Source: Pelagibacteraceae bacterium (GTDB taxonomy: Bacteria; Pseudomonadota; Alphaproteobacteria; Pelagibacterales; Pelagibacteraceae). Taken from it: a DNA stretch of 37,043 nt. Positions within the stretch are counted from its first letter, which is position 1. Each line of letters opens with the position of its first letter. A program made the position numbers and the translations under genes. This document shows, in pieces, positions 9,795-19,866 of the stretch. The notes below the pieces were generated by a model. The model made no database searches, had not been told where the DNA came from, and saw only the letters and a program-made list of their open reading frames with translations. Location: positions 1-37,043 of the forward strand of contig JADHRF010000006.1 in the NCBI GenBank assembly GCA_016777565.1. Reading direction: 5' to 3'.

Positions 9795-10482
9795 ATTTTA
9801 GTTTTTCTAATTCTTTAAATACCTTAAGATTGTTTATATGAAAAAAAGTTTGATTACTCTCTTGACCAAGTAACATTTGCTTTTGTATCAATTGATCCCA
9901 AATCATATTCATTGAAAAAATATTTTTCTGCACTCCGCTAAAAACAGATCTTGTTATAATTTGAGCTCCGGTGAAGATATAATTATTATTTTTTTCTCTC
10001 TTAATAAGTTGATTACTAATAAAATTAAAATCTCCTTTAAAAGATTTATCGTAGCTTTTCTTTTTATCGACGAGCAATAATACTGGTTTTTTATATGTAA
10101 AATAAAAATTTTCTAAAACCTTAAGCTCCTCATAGTAATTTTTGTTCCAAATTGTATCTGGGTTTAAAACGAAAAAAGGTTCATCCTTAAATTGTTTTGT
10201 TCCATTAAATATACCTCCCCCAGTGTCCAATAATGTTTCTTCTTTAATTAAATTAATAGAGACCTCATAATTATTTTTTTTAATAAATTCCTCAATTTTA
10301 TTTGATAAATGATGGGTGTTTAAAACTATTTCTTTAACTCCTATTTTTATTAATAACTCAATAGATCTTTCTAAAAGATTTTTTGGACCTAATTTGACTA
10401 ATGGCTTTGGTGTTGTTTGGGTTAATGGCAACATTCTTTTCCCGTATCCAGCTGTTAGTATCATTGCTTTTTGAATTTGCAT
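9784..10482 (-). CDS. murU: Nucleotidyltransferase (MurU-like / NDP-sugar pyrophosphorylase)
   Basis: MILTAGYGKRMLPLTQTTPKPLVKLGPKNLLERSIELL, LLDTGGGIFNG and FVLNPDTIW. It is adjacent to an APH-like kinase, as in amgK-murU. Confidence 0.75.
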   Translation of the reverse strand: MQIQKAMILTAGYGKRMLPLTQTTPKPLVKLGPKNLLERSIELLIKIGVKEIVLNTHHLSNKIEEFIKKNNYEVSINLIKEETLLDTGGGIFNGTKQFKDEPFFVLNPDTIWNKNYYEELKVLENFYFTYKKPVLLLVDKKKSYDKSFKGDFNFISNQLIKREKNNNYIFTGAQIITRSVFSGVQKNIFSMNMIWDQLIQKQMLLGQESNQTFFHINNLKVFKELEKLKFID

Positions 10483-11444
10483 TAAAATTTAACCTTTTTC
10501 TTATCTTTTTTTGATATCACTCTGTTTAATAAATTTTTTAAATTATTGAATATTGGATTTGTAAGTCTTAAATTTAATAGTCTCCAAGTGTGAGGCAAAA
10601 ACTTCAAATAATCGGATTTATTATCTCTTTTGTGTAGTCTCACAAAAATACCTAATATTTTCAGATTTCTTTGTACGGATAAAATATCAAAATCATTTTT
10701 GGCTAAATTTTTTTCACTTTTTTTTATTTTTTTAGTTTTTGATAGATAATAATCAAAAAGCTTAGATTTTAAATTTAATGGTAAAACCATTCTTACATCG
10801 TCAATTAGCGACGCAACATCATAAAATAAATTTCCTACTATGACATCTTGTGAGTCAATTAATCCAATATTGTTTTTCTTAATCATAATATTTGAAACAT
10901 GAAAATCTCTATGCACAAAACATCGATTTTGGAAATAAAGCTTTTTATATAAAATATTAAGTTCATTTTTAATTTTAATTTTAAATTTATTAAAATTTTT
11001 TTTTTTTAAATTATTTTTTAAATACCAATCAAAAAATAAATCCGACTCTCTGTGTAGTTCCGCTAAGTTATATTTTTTAATCTTGATTTTATATTTTTTG
11101 AATTTTATATAACTTATTAATTTTATATTTTGTAACTTAAAAATTATTTTAATAAGTTTTTTATAATTTCTAAATTTATTTTTTTTATATTTAATAAATT
11201 CTAAAAAAGAATAATTTCCCAAATCTTCGATTTCCATCATATCATTCTTAAAATATTCTTTTAAAAGCTTTGGTGCTTTAATTTTATTGTTTATTAAAAG
11301 TTTATTTACAGCTGAGTATACTATTAAATTTTTAAATTTATCTTTATTTGCTCTAACTAGAATAGAAGATGATAAATTTTTCTGAATTCTATAAAATTCC
11401 CTAAATGAGGCGTCGCTTGAAATTTTTTTAAATTTAACTTGCAT
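10482..11444 (-). CDS. amgK: Aminoglycoside-phosphotransferase-fold kinase (AmgK-like sugar kinase)
   Basis: SDASFREFYRI, FVHRDFHVSNIMIKKNNIGLIDSQDVIVGNLFYDVASLIDD. It is next to tsaE and the nucleotidyltransferase. Confidence 0.75.
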   Translation of the reverse strand: MQVKFKKISSDASFREFYRIQKNLSSSILVRANKDKFKNLIVYSAVNKLLINNKIKAPKLLKEYFKNDMMEIEDLGNYSFLEFIKYKKNKFRNYKKLIKIIFKLQNIKLISYIKFKKYKIKIKKYNLAELHRESDLFFDWYLKNNLKKKNFNKFKIKIKNELNILYKKLYFQNRCFVHRDFHVSNIMIKKNNIGLIDSQDVIVGNLFYDVASLIDDVRMVLPLNLKSKLFDYYLSKTKKIKKSEKNLAKNDFDILSVQRNLKILGIFVRLHKRDNKSDYLKFLPHTWRLLNLRLTNPIFNNLKNLLNRVISKKDKKKVKF

Positions 11445-11883
11445 TAAAATTTATCCATTTACCAAACCCTTTAAACTGAATATTTCTTAAATTTCCATCA
11501 TTTTTATAAGTTAAATAAATTTCTAATCTTTCTTTTTGTCTATTTTTTATAATTTCAGCCCATTCTATAATCTTAATACTATTTACGTCTTGTTCAAATA
11601 TTCCTAGCTGCTGAACCTCTTTATCAGTTTTAAGCCTATAAAGATCATAATGCATTATTTTTAGATTTTTAATCTCATAATCATAAACTAAATTAAAAGT
11701 TGGACTTAAAACTTCAGTTTCATTTTCTTTATTTTGAATCTGAAGATTGTTTATTATTGCTCTTGCTAATGTCGTTTTGCCGACGCCAATTTCTCCAAAT
11801 AGCAAAATACAATCTTGTTCACTAATTTTTTCAATAATCTTATGTGAAATTTGATTTAATTGATCTAAAGTATTTACGATCAT
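11434..11883 (-). CDS. tsaE: tRNA threonylcarbamoyladenosine biosynthesis ATPase TsaE
   Basis: Walker A LLFGEIGVGKTTLARAII, SPTFNLVYDYEIKNLKIMHYDLYRL and IIEWAEII. Confidence 0.92.
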   Translation of the reverse strand: MIVNTLDQLNQISHKIIEKISEQDCILLFGEIGVGKTTLARAIINNLQIQNKENETEVLSPTFNLVYDYEIKNLKIMHYDLYRLKTDKEVQQLGIFEQDVNSIKIIEWAEIIKNRQKERLEIYLTYKNDGNLRNIQFKGFGKWINFNAS

Positions 11884-11893
11884 TGGCTACTAC

Positions 11894-13180
11894 TTAGTAG
11901 CGATAAGTGTCTGGTTTAAATGGACCTGTTGCTTCAACGCTAATATAATCTGCTTGTTCTTTGCTTAATTTAGTTAATTTCGCTCCAACTTTTTCTAAAT
12001 GAAGAGTAGCAACTTTCTCATCTAAATGCTTTGGTAAAACATAAACTTTTTTTTCATATTTTTTAGAATTATTCCATAATTCAATTTGAGCAATAACTTG
12101 GTTTGTAAATGAGGCACTCATAACAAAACTTGGATGACCTGTCGCACAACCTAAATTTACTAGTCTTCCTTCAGCCAATAAAATTATTCTTTTATTGCTT
12201 GGTAATGTTATCTCGTGAACCTGAGGCTTGATTTCATCCCACTTATAATTTTTTAAAGCATCAACTTGTATTTCATTATCAAAGTGTCCAATATTACAAA
12301 GTATAGCTCTATCTTTCATTATTCTCATATGGTCTGCTGTAACGATATCTTTATTTCCTGTAGCTGTAACAACAATATCAGCATCCTTAATAGCATCATC
12401 CATAAGAACAACTTCATATCCTTCCATTGCGGCTTGAAGTGCACAAATTGGATCTGTTTCGGTAACCATAACTCTTGCCCCGCTTTGTTTAAGCGATGCT
12501 GCACTTCCTTTTCCAACATCTCCAAAGCCTGCTACAACTGCTACTTTTCCTGACATCATAACATCTGTTGCTCTTTTAATACCGTCTACTAAGCTTTCTC
12601 TGCAGCCATATAAATTATCAAATTTAGATTTTGTAACTGAGTCATTAACGTTAATTGCCGGAATTAATAATTCTTTATTAATTTCCATTTTTTTTAACGC
12701 TAGTACTCCTGTTGTAGTTTCTTCTGAAACACCTTTTACATCTTTTAATAAATTCTTATATTCTTTATGCAATAATGCGGTTAGATCTCCACCATCATCT
12801 AAAATCATATTTGGTCTCCAGTCTTTTTTTCCTTCAATTGTTTGTTTGACACACCACCAATATTCTTCCTCTGTTTCACCTTTCCAAGCAAACACCGGTA
12901 TACCTGCTTTAGCAACAGCTGCAGCAGCATGATCTTGGGTTGAAAATATATTACAAGATGACCACCTAACCTCTGCTCCTAATTCAACTAGAGTTTCAAT
13001 TAAAACAGCAGTTTGAATTGTCATATGCAAACAACCTAAAATTTTTGCTCCTTTTAATGGGTACTTATTTTTATATTCTTTTCTCAAGGCCATTAACCCT
13101 GGCATTTCAGTTTCCGCCAAGGAAATCTCTTTTCTTCCAAAATCTGCTAGGTTGATATCTTTAACTTTAAAATCTTTCAT
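11894..13180 (-). CDS. ahcY: Adenosylhomocysteinase
   Basis: [57 protein letters not shown] and C-terminal [10 protein letters not shown]. The likely start is MKDFKVKD at 13180. Confidence 0.97.
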   Translation of the reverse strand: MKDFKVKDINLADFGRKEISLAETEMPGLMALRKEYKNKYPLKGAKILGCLHMTIQTAVLIETLVELGAEVRWSSCNIFSTQDHAAAAVAKAGIPVFAWKGETEEEYWWCVKQTIEGKKDWRPNMILDDGGDLTALLHKEYKNLLKDVKGVSEETTTGVLALKKMEINKELLIPAINVNDSVTKSKFDNLYGCRESLVDGIKRATDVMMSGKVAVVAGFGDVGKGSAASLKQSGARVMVTETDPICALQAAMEGYEVVLMDDAIKDADIVVTATGNKDIVTADHMRIMKDRAILCNIGHFDNEIQVDALKNYKWDEIKPQVHEITLPSNKRIILLAEGRLVNLGCATGHPSFVMSASFTNQVIAQIELWNNSKKYEKKVYVLPKHLDEKVATLHLEKVGAKLTKLSKEQADYISVEATGPFKPDTYRY

Positions 13181-13229
13181 AATCTGCCGGTCTTTTAACA
13201 ATATAATTTATTCTTAGCAAGTAACAATC

Positions 13230-14765
13230 CTAGCTATGTTTTGGAAATGTTAATTCGATTTGTGCACCTTTAACATCTTGCCTATTTAAAGCTTGGATTT
13301 TACCCTTGTGAAGTTCAGTTATATTTTTAACAATGTTTAGGCCTAATCCTGAGTGTTCTCCAAAATTTTTAGGTCTATTGCTATAAAATCTTTTAAATAT
13401 ATTTTCTATATTTTTTTCTTTGAAACCAGGACCTTGGTCTTTAAATGTTATTAAAAATTTATTTTTAATTTCATCTAATTCGATCGAAATTTTATTATTT
13501 ACTTGGCTAAATGAGATAGAGTTATCTAAAAGATTTGCAATAACTTGTTCAATTCTATTTTCAATACCTAAAATATAAAAATTTTTTTTATTATCTTTTT
13601 TATTAGTAATTTCAATTTCAATTTTTTTATTTAAACTTACAATATCCTGCATAAAGTCATCTACTACATTTTTAATAATTGCATAAATATCTATCTTAAC
13701 CATTTTTTCTCTTGATAAAGAGGCTTCATCTTTAAGCATTTGAGTATAGTCAGTAATTAACCTCTCTATTCTCTCAACGTCATGATCGATAATACTTAAT
13801 AGTTTTTCTCGATCCTTTTGCTCCGTTGTTTTATCTAATAGCTCAGACGCGCCTTTTAACGAAGCTAATGGATTCCTAATCTCGTGAGCTAGGTCAATAG
13901 AAAAGGTTTCGGCTCTATTTGTTCTTTTTTGAAGATCGAGAGTCATCTCATGAATTGATTGTGTTAATTTTCCTACTTCATCTCTCCTAATAAAAAAATT
14001 ATCTATATTAAGCGGACGATCAGATTTTGCTTTGATTGACTCTGTATACTTCACTAAAAAACTAATAGGTTTTAAAATATACTTGTTTAAAAAAACCGAA
14101 AAAATTAAAATAGCTAATGCTAAAACTAAAACAGTTCGAATAATAAAATCTTTTCTTTCCTCAACCGCTACTAGTATTTCATTTGATTGTTCCCCAACCA
14201 AAATATAGCCAACTTGTTTTTCATTAATTAAAACTTTGTTTAGAGTTTGAACAAAAAAATCTTTTTTGATTTTATTTTCGATAACTAAAGGCTCATCTTT
14301 AAATTTTCCTAAAATAATTTTTTTTATTTCTTTGTAGTATTCTAATGAATTGTTAATATTATTATTAGTATTATTTCTGATTTTATTGGGGTTAGTAGAA
14401 TTTATACTCTCCTCAATAATTAATTCAGATCTTGAAAAAACTGTTTGATCCAAATCTAACATATCAGTATCTCCAATAAGATTACCGTCTAAGTTAAAAA
14501 ACTGAACTCTGTCAAGGCTTTGAAATAAAAATCTAGCAGACAATAAAAAAGTGCTTAGTCCTTTTTCATCAAACTCTATGTCTAGTCTCTGTAAATGATC
14601 AGTAGTATTTTTGATAACTGCTAGATGATTTGTTGATTTATTTTTTACTAAATTTGGCTGAATTGCTTGAAGATAAATATAAGTGAAAAGTCCTAATACT
14701 GAAAAAACTAATAAATTAAATAATAAAAACTTCTTTAATATAGATGCTGATTTTTTTTGGTTCAT
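13230..14765 (-). CDS. chvG: Sensor histidine kinase, ChvG/BatS-like
   Basis: Periplasmic stimulus-sensing domain, HAMP, FSIDLAHEIRNPLASLKGASELL H-box, then N-, G1- and G2-boxes. It is paired with the adjacent response regulator. Confidence 0.85.
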   Translation of the reverse strand: MNQKKSASILKKFLLFNLLVFSVLGLFTYIYLQAIQPNLVKNKSTNHLAVIKNTTDHLQRLDIEFDEKGLSTFLLSARFLFQSLDRVQFFNLDGNLIGDTDMLDLDQTVFSRSELIIEESINSTNPNKIRNNTNNNINNSLEYYKEIKKIILGKFKDEPLVIENKIKKDFFVQTLNKVLINEKQVGYILVGEQSNEILVAVEERKDFIIRTVLVLALAILIFSVFLNKYILKPISFLVKYTESIKAKSDRPLNIDNFFIRRDEVGKLTQSIHEMTLDLQKRTNRAETFSIDLAHEIRNPLASLKGASELLDKTTEQKDREKLLSIIDHDVERIERLITDYTQMLKDEASLSREKMVKIDIYAIIKNVVDDFMQDIVSLNKKIEIEITNKKDNKKNFYILGIENRIEQVIANLLDNSISFSQVNNKISIELDEIKNKFLITFKDQGPGFKEKNIENIFKRFYSNRPKNFGEHSGLGLNIVKNITELHKGKIQALNRQDVKGAQIELTFPKHS

Positions 14766-15463
14766 TAACTAACATTCCATCTATATCCACTTCCATACCT
14801 TGTTTCAATTGCTGAAAATTTGTCATCTATTTTCTTAAATTTTTTTCTAATACGTTTTATATGACTATCAATAGTTCTGTCCTCGATTTCTGTATTTTCT
14901 TTATAAGCTATGTCCATTAAATGAGCTCTTTCTTTTATCACCCCAGGTCTTTTTGCTAATTCTTTGACAATTAAAAATTCTGTTGTAGTTAATTTGTCAG
15001 GTAAACCTTTGCCGCTCCATTCGCATTCTAATTGTGCTGGGTCTAATTTTAATTTTCCATGAATAATTAAGTTTTTTGAGTCATCTACTACATCTGTTTT
15101 TTTTCTAAGCTGAACCCTTATTCTTTCAATCAAAACTTTCATAGAAAATCCACCAGATTTTTTAACAAAATCGTCAGCGCCTAATTTTAATCCTAGAAGC
15201 TCGTCTACTTCTTCATCTTTTGAAGTGAGGAAAATAATTGGTATTGTCATTTTTTTTCTTAAACGTTTCAAAAGTTCTTCCCCGTCCATTCTTGGCATCT
15301 TAATATCTATTATAGCTAAATCAGGTGGATTTCTCGTTAGTCCATTTAACGCACTCTCTCCGTCGATATAAGTTTGAACTAAAAATCCCTCTCTCTCTAA
15401 AGCAATGCTGATGCTTGTTAAAAGATTTCGATCGTCATCTACTAAAGCAATTGTTTGAGTCAT
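14765..15463 (-). CDS. chvI: OmpR-family response regulator, ChvI/BatR-like
   Basis: [35 protein letters not shown], receiver Asp in [21 protein letters not shown], and a winged-helix C-terminus ([14 protein letters not shown]...RYGSGYRWN). Confidence 0.88.
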   Translation of the reverse strand: MTQTIALVDDDRNLLTSISIALEREGFLVQTYIDGESALNGLTRNPPDLAIIDIKMPRMDGEELLKRLRKKMTIPIIFLTSKDEEVDELLGLKLGADDFVKKSGGFSMKVLIERIRVQLRKKTDVVDDSKNLIIHGKLKLDPAQLECEWSGKGLPDKLTTTEFLIVKELAKRPGVIKERAHLMDIAYKENTEIEDRTIDSHIKRIRKKFKKIDDKFSAIETRYGSGYRWNVS

Positions 15464-15520
15464 ATGATAATTTTAATTTTTATAATTAAATTGTCAAAAT
15501 TTAGGCGTTAATTAATCTAT

Positions 15521-18295
15521 TTAATGGGCTTCCCCCCAATTAAGACCAGAATTGATGCTCACATCCAGAGGGATCGAAAACATATGGTAATCCGAAGTTG
15601 AAATAGATGACATGGTATTTTTAATTTTATTTTGCACATATTCTTTATCATTTTTTGAACATTCAAAAATTAGTTCATCATGTATTTGTAAAAGCATCTT
15701 AGTTTTAAATTTTTTATCAACTTCGATTAACTGATCTAATTTAATCATTGCAAGCCTTATAATATCAGCTGCAGATCCTTGTATAGGTGCATTGATAGCT
15801 GCTCTTTCTTGAAAACTTCTAATACTAAAATTTTTATCATTAATACCTTTTAAATGAATTCTTCTTCCAAAAATATTGCTTACATACCCTTTGACTCTAC
15901 ATGCTTTAATTGTTGAATTCATGTAATCTTTAATTTCAGGAAATTTTTTAAAATATGAATTAATAAAATCTAAGGCCTCTTGGTTTGAAACTGAAATTTG
16001 TTTTGCTAATCCATATTGAGTTATTCCATAAATAATTCCAAAATTAATTGCTTTAGCTTTTCTTCTAAGGTCTTCATTAACTTTTTTAATCGATACGTTG
16101 AAAACTTGGCTAGCTGTTAAACTATGAATGTCTTCATTGTTTTTGAATGCTTTTTTTAATTCTTTGACATCAGCTATGTCGGCAAGAATTCTCATCTCTA
16201 TCTGGTTGTAATCTGCAGAAATTAATACATTACCTTTTTCTGCAATAAAAGCCCTTCTAATTTCTCTGCCATCCTCAGACTTAATAGGAATATTTTGTAA
16301 ATTAGGATCACTTGACGCTAACCTACCTGTGTTTGTTGCTGCCAATAAAAAAGATGTGTGCACTCTTTTAGTTTTTGAACTTATGTGATTTTGTAATGCA
16401 TCGGTATAAGTATTTTTTAATTTAGAAACTTGTCTCCATTCCAAAATTAAATTAGGAAACTTATGGCCAGTAAAAGCAAGATCTTCTAATACATTTGCAT
16501 TTGTTGCTAAACTTCCTTTTTTAGTTTTTTTTAACTTTGCAATTTTAAGCTCATTATAGATGATTTCTCCAAGTTGTTTAGGTGAACCAATATTAAACTC
16601 TTTACCCGCTATAGAAAATATTTCTTTTTCTATTTTTTTTAATTTTTTTTCAAATGCAGATGACAATTTTTTAAGATGAGTAGCGTCTACTTTAATACCG
16701 TTAAACTCTAATTTTGCCAATAATTTAATCATAGGTTTTTCAAAATATTCATAAATCTTATTTAATTTTTCTTCATCAAGTCTCTCTTTCAACGTTTCAT
16801 ACAACCTTAATGTTATATCTGCATCTTCCGCAGCATATTCTGTAGCTTTTGCAATACCTATATCGGCAAAATTTAATTTATTTTTTCCAGCTCCCACAAG
16901 TTCCTTAAAAGTTATAGTTTTATGTCCCAAATGTATCTCGGACAGAATATCCATGTTGTGACGATTGCTTCCAGCGTCTAAAGTGTAAGAAATTAACATG
17001 GTGTCATCGATCGGATTAATTTCAACACCATTTTGTTTTAAAACAATAAAATCAAATTTGATGTTCTGTCCAACCTTTTTGATACTTGGATCTTCCAACA
17101 AAGGTTGAATTTTTTTTAAAACTAATTCCTTCTTTAAACTTTTTTCTTTGTGGGCTAAAGGAATATAGCAGGCTTTGTTTTTTTCATAGCTAAATGAAAT
17201 GCCAACTAATTCTGTGTCCAAAGGATTTAAAGATGATGTTTCTGTGTCAACTGCGATTACATTTTTTTCTTCTAAAATTTTTATCCATTTATCTAAACTC
17301 TTCTCATCTAAGATGCTGTCATAACTTTTAACGTTAACTTTATTTTTAGATTTTTTTTTAGCTTCAGGTGATTGGACTAAACTTGTAGTTTGGCTTTCTC
17401 CATAAAAGCTAATAGCTTGACTTAATAATCTATTGAATTCCATTTCTCTAAGAAAATCATAAAGTTTATTTTTGTCTACTGGCTTCATAATAAAACTTTC
17501 AGGTGTGTCTTTTACTGGCACATCTTCTTTTAAAGTTACTAGCTGTCTGCTTAAAATAGCTTTATCCTTGTTTGTCAGAAGCGTTTCTCTTCTTTTTGTT
17601 TGAGGGATTTTTTCAATATTCTTTAATAAAACATCAAGATTATTGTACTTGTTAATAAGTTCTGCAGCAGTTTTTATTCCTATGCCAGGTACACCCGGTA
17701 TATTATCGGAAGAGTCTCCCGCTAAAGATTGAACATCTATGACCTGATTAGGTTTTACCCCAAATTTTTCAAATACTTCTTTTTTTCCTAAAACTTTGTT
17801 TTTCATTGGGTCGTAAAGTCTTATTTTATCTGACACCAATTGCATTAAGTCTTTGTCAGAAGAAATAACCGTTACTTTAGCTCCGGCATCTATTATTTGT
17901 TTTGCATAGGTTGCTATGAGATCGTCTGCTTCATAATTAATTAATTCTATTGAAGGTAAGTTAAAAGCCTTAACTGCTTTTCTTATATATTCAAACTGAG
18001 GAGCTAAATCCTCTGGCGCCTCAGTTCTATTTGCTTTGTAATCACTATAAATATCGTTTCGAAAATTTTTTTTTGCAGAATCAAATATTACAGCAAAATG
18101 TGTTGGTTTTTGTATTGAGTCATCGGATCTTGAGTCCTCTAATAATTTAAAAAGCATTGAACAAAAACCACTTACAGCACCAGTGGGAAGTCCATCGCTT
18201 TTTCTTGAAAGTGGGGGTAAAGCATAATATGCTCTAAATATATATCCGGAACCATCAATCAAATAAAAATGATCTGTTTTTTTTAAGGAAGTCAT
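15521..18295 (-). CDS. polA: DNA polymerase I (5' nuclease, 3'-5' exonuclease and polymerase domains)
   Basis: FEN domain (YLIDGSGYIFRAYYALP), exonuclease VDTETSSLNPLDTELVGISFS, and polymerase motifs SADYNQIEMRILADI, RRKAKAINFGIIYGITQYGL and LLQIHDELIFE. Confidence 0.97.
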   Translation of the reverse strand: MTSLKKTDHFYLIDGSGYIFRAYYALPPLSRKSDGLPTGAVSGFCSMLFKLLEDSRSDDSIQKPTHFAVIFDSAKKNFRNDIYSDYKANRTEAPEDLAPQFEYIRKAVKAFNLPSIELINYEADDLIATYAKQIIDAGAKVTVISSDKDLMQLVSDKIRLYDPMKNKVLGKKEVFEKFGVKPNQVIDVQSLAGDSSDNIPGVPGIGIKTAAELINKYNNLDVLLKNIEKIPQTKRRETLLTNKDKAILSRQLVTLKEDVPVKDTPESFIMKPVDKNKLYDFLREMEFNRLLSQAISFYGESQTTSLVQSPEAKKKSKNKVNVKSYDSILDEKSLDKWIKILEEKNVIAVDTETSSLNPLDTELVGISFSYEKNKACYIPLAHKEKSLKKELVLKKIQPLLEDPSIKKVGQNIKFDFIVLKQNGVEINPIDDTMLISYTLDAGSNRHNMDILSEIHLGHKTITFKELVGAGKNKLNFADIGIAKATEYAAEDADITLRLYETLKERLDEEKLNKIYEYFEKPMIKLLAKLEFNGIKVDATHLKKLSSAFEKKLKKIEKEIFSIAGKEFNIGSPKQLGEIIYNELKIAKLKKTKKGSLATNANVLEDLAFTGHKFPNLILEWRQVSKLKNTYTDALQNHISSKTKRVHTSFLLAATNTGRLASSDPNLQNIPIKSEDGREIRRAFIAEKGNVLISADYNQIEMRILADIADVKELKKAFKNNEDIHSLTASQVFNVSIKKVNEDLRRKAKAINFGIIYGITQYGLAKQISVSNQEALDFINSYFKKFPEIKDYMNSTIKACRVKGYVSNIFGRRIHLKGINDKNFSIRSFQERAAINAPIQGSAADIIRLAMIKLDQLIEVDKKFKTKMLLQIHDELIFECSKNDKEYVQNKIKNTMSSISTSDYHMFSIPLDVSINSGLNWGEAH

Positions 18296-18346
18296 AAATT
18301 TGTAATTATAATACCTTATTTATTTCGTGATATAATTAAATAAACT

Positions 18347-19279
18347 ATGAACAAAATTGCACTAAGTGTTGAAAACTTAACTAAAATTTATTCAAAAAAT
18401 AAAAAAGGAACTATTTCAAATAAAGCACTAAACAAGATAAATATTGAAGTTAAGCAAGGTGAAGTATTTGGCTTGCTCGGTCCGAATGGAGCTGGAAAGA
18501 CAACTTTTTTAAGTATTCTAGCTGGAACAGTTACAAAAACTGAGGGGAATATCAATGTTTGGGGGTTTGATTTAGATCAAAACCCAAGACAAGTTAGAGC
18601 ATCAATAGGAATTGTTCCTCAAGAAGTTAATCTGGACGCATTTTTTAGTCCCAGAAAATTATTAGAATTACAGGCAGGTTTGTACGGTGTTCCGCAGAAA
18701 GATAGAATTACAGACACAATATTAAAAATGGTTTCGTTAGAAAAACAAGCAGACTCCTACGCAAGAAGTTTGTCTGGAGGAATGAAAAGAAGATTATTGA
18801 TTGCAAAGGCTATGGTGCATCAGCCTCCTATATTAGTTTTAGACGAACCTACCGCTGGAGTTGATGTAGAGCTAAGAAAAAATCTTTGGGAAAATGTTAA
18901 GGCTTTAAATAAAGAAGGAGTAACTATTATTTTAACAACTCACTATCTTTTTGAGGCGCAAGAAATGTGTGACAGGATAGCAATTATTGACAAAGGAAAT
19001 TTAGTTGCCTTAGATACTACTCAAAAACTATTGGATAGAATTCAAACTAAAAAAATTACTTTTAAGGTTTTGAAAAGTTATAACATTAAAAACTTAATTT
19101 TGCCGGGAGTATTATTTAAATCTGTGTCAAATAATTCTATATCTGCAATATATGAAAAAAATTCCTATAAGTTTGATGATATAGCAAATATTTTAAAAAA
19201 AAATGATATTACGATATTAGATATAGCTACAGAAGATGGTGATTTAGAAGATGTTTTTGTGCAATTAACAAACCACTAG
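18347..19279 (+). CDS. ABC-2-type transporter ATP-binding protein (YadG/DrrA-like)
   Basis: Walker A GLLGPNGAGKTTFLSIL, signature SLSGGMKRRLLIAKAM, Walker B LVLDEPTAGVD and C-terminal DLEDVFVQLT. Confidence 0.92.
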   Translation: MNKIALSVENLTKIYSKNKKGTISNKALNKINIEVKQGEVFGLLGPNGAGKTTFLSILAGTVTKTEGNINVWGFDLDQNPRQVRASIGIVPQEVNLDAFFSPRKLLELQAGLYGVPQKDRITDTILKMVSLEKQADSYARSLSGGMKRRLLIAKAMVHQPPILVLDEPTAGVDVELRKNLWENVKALNKEGVTIILTTHYLFEAQEMCDRIAIIDKGNLVALDTTQKLLDRIQTKKITFKVLKSYNIKNLILPGVLFKSVSNNSISAIYEKNSYKFDDIANILKKNDITILDIATEDGDLEDVFVQLTNH

Positions 19280-19311
19280 ATTTTAGTTTAAAAAAAAGTA
19301 AAATTGTAATT

Positions 19312-19866
19312 ATGGAATTAATAAAAGAATTAAGACAGTCGAAAATAGCTAAAACTGTATTTGTTGCTTTAATTGGTTCAATCCTTTTAGCAATTTCATC
19401 AAAAATCAAAATTCCTTTTTATCCAGTTCCAATGACTATGCAAACTTTAGTGATCCTTCTTTTGGGAGTTACACTCGGTTGGAAATTAGGTCTTGCAACT
19501 GTAACTCTTTATTTGTTTGAAGGTATAATCGGTCTCCCTGTATTCTCAGGTTCACCAGAAAAGGGGATTGGTTTATTTTATTTTACTGGACCTACAATGG
19601 GTTATTTAATTGGTTTTCTTTTTACCGTTTATTTCGCTGGAAGATTTAAATTTGAAGGAAGCTTATTAAAAAAACTTTTACAGTTAATCTTTTCAATAAG
19701 TTTTATATATATATTTGGAATACTTTGGTTGGGAACACTAATTGGTTGGGATAAACCAATTTTTCAATTAGGTGTTCAACCGTTTTTATTTGCAGAATTA
19801 TTTAAAATTTTAATAGTTTTGTTTAGTTTGTCTAAACTAAAAAAACTAAATCGATATTTAAGATAA
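19312..19866 (+). CDS. bioY: Biotin transporter BioY (ECF S component)
   Basis: ISSKIKIPFYPVPMTMQTLVILLLGVTLGWKLGLATVTLYLFEGIIGLPVFSG...GPTMGYLIGF...GVQPFLFAELFKI. Confidence 0.93.
   Translation: MELIKELRQSKIAKTVFVALIGSILLAISSKIKIPFYPVPMTMQTLVILLLGVTLGWKLGLATVTLYLFEGIIGLPVFSGSPEKGIGLFYFTGPTMGYLIGFLFTVYFAGRFKFEGSLLKKLLQLIFSISFIYIFGILWLGTLIGWDKPIFQLGVQPFLFAELFKILIVLFSLSKLKKLNRYLR

Noticed and set aside
12266-12553. 95-aa + strand ORF and overlapping 66-aa minus-strand ORF (12325-12525)
   Set aside because: Both are out-of-frame shadows of the highly conserved ahcY gene.
13181-13229. SAM/SAH riboswitch upstream of ahcY
   Set aside because: The spacer is only about 50 bp with no convincing pseudoknot or conserved motif.
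15521-18295. DNA polymerase I lacking proofreading
   Set aside because: The 3'-5' exonuclease motif (VDTETSSLNPL...) and downstream Asp motifs are present, so it looks like a normal three-domain PolA.
19227-19409. 60-aa minus-strand ORF over the ABC ATPase/bioY junction
   Set aside because: Antisense to both genes with no supporting features.
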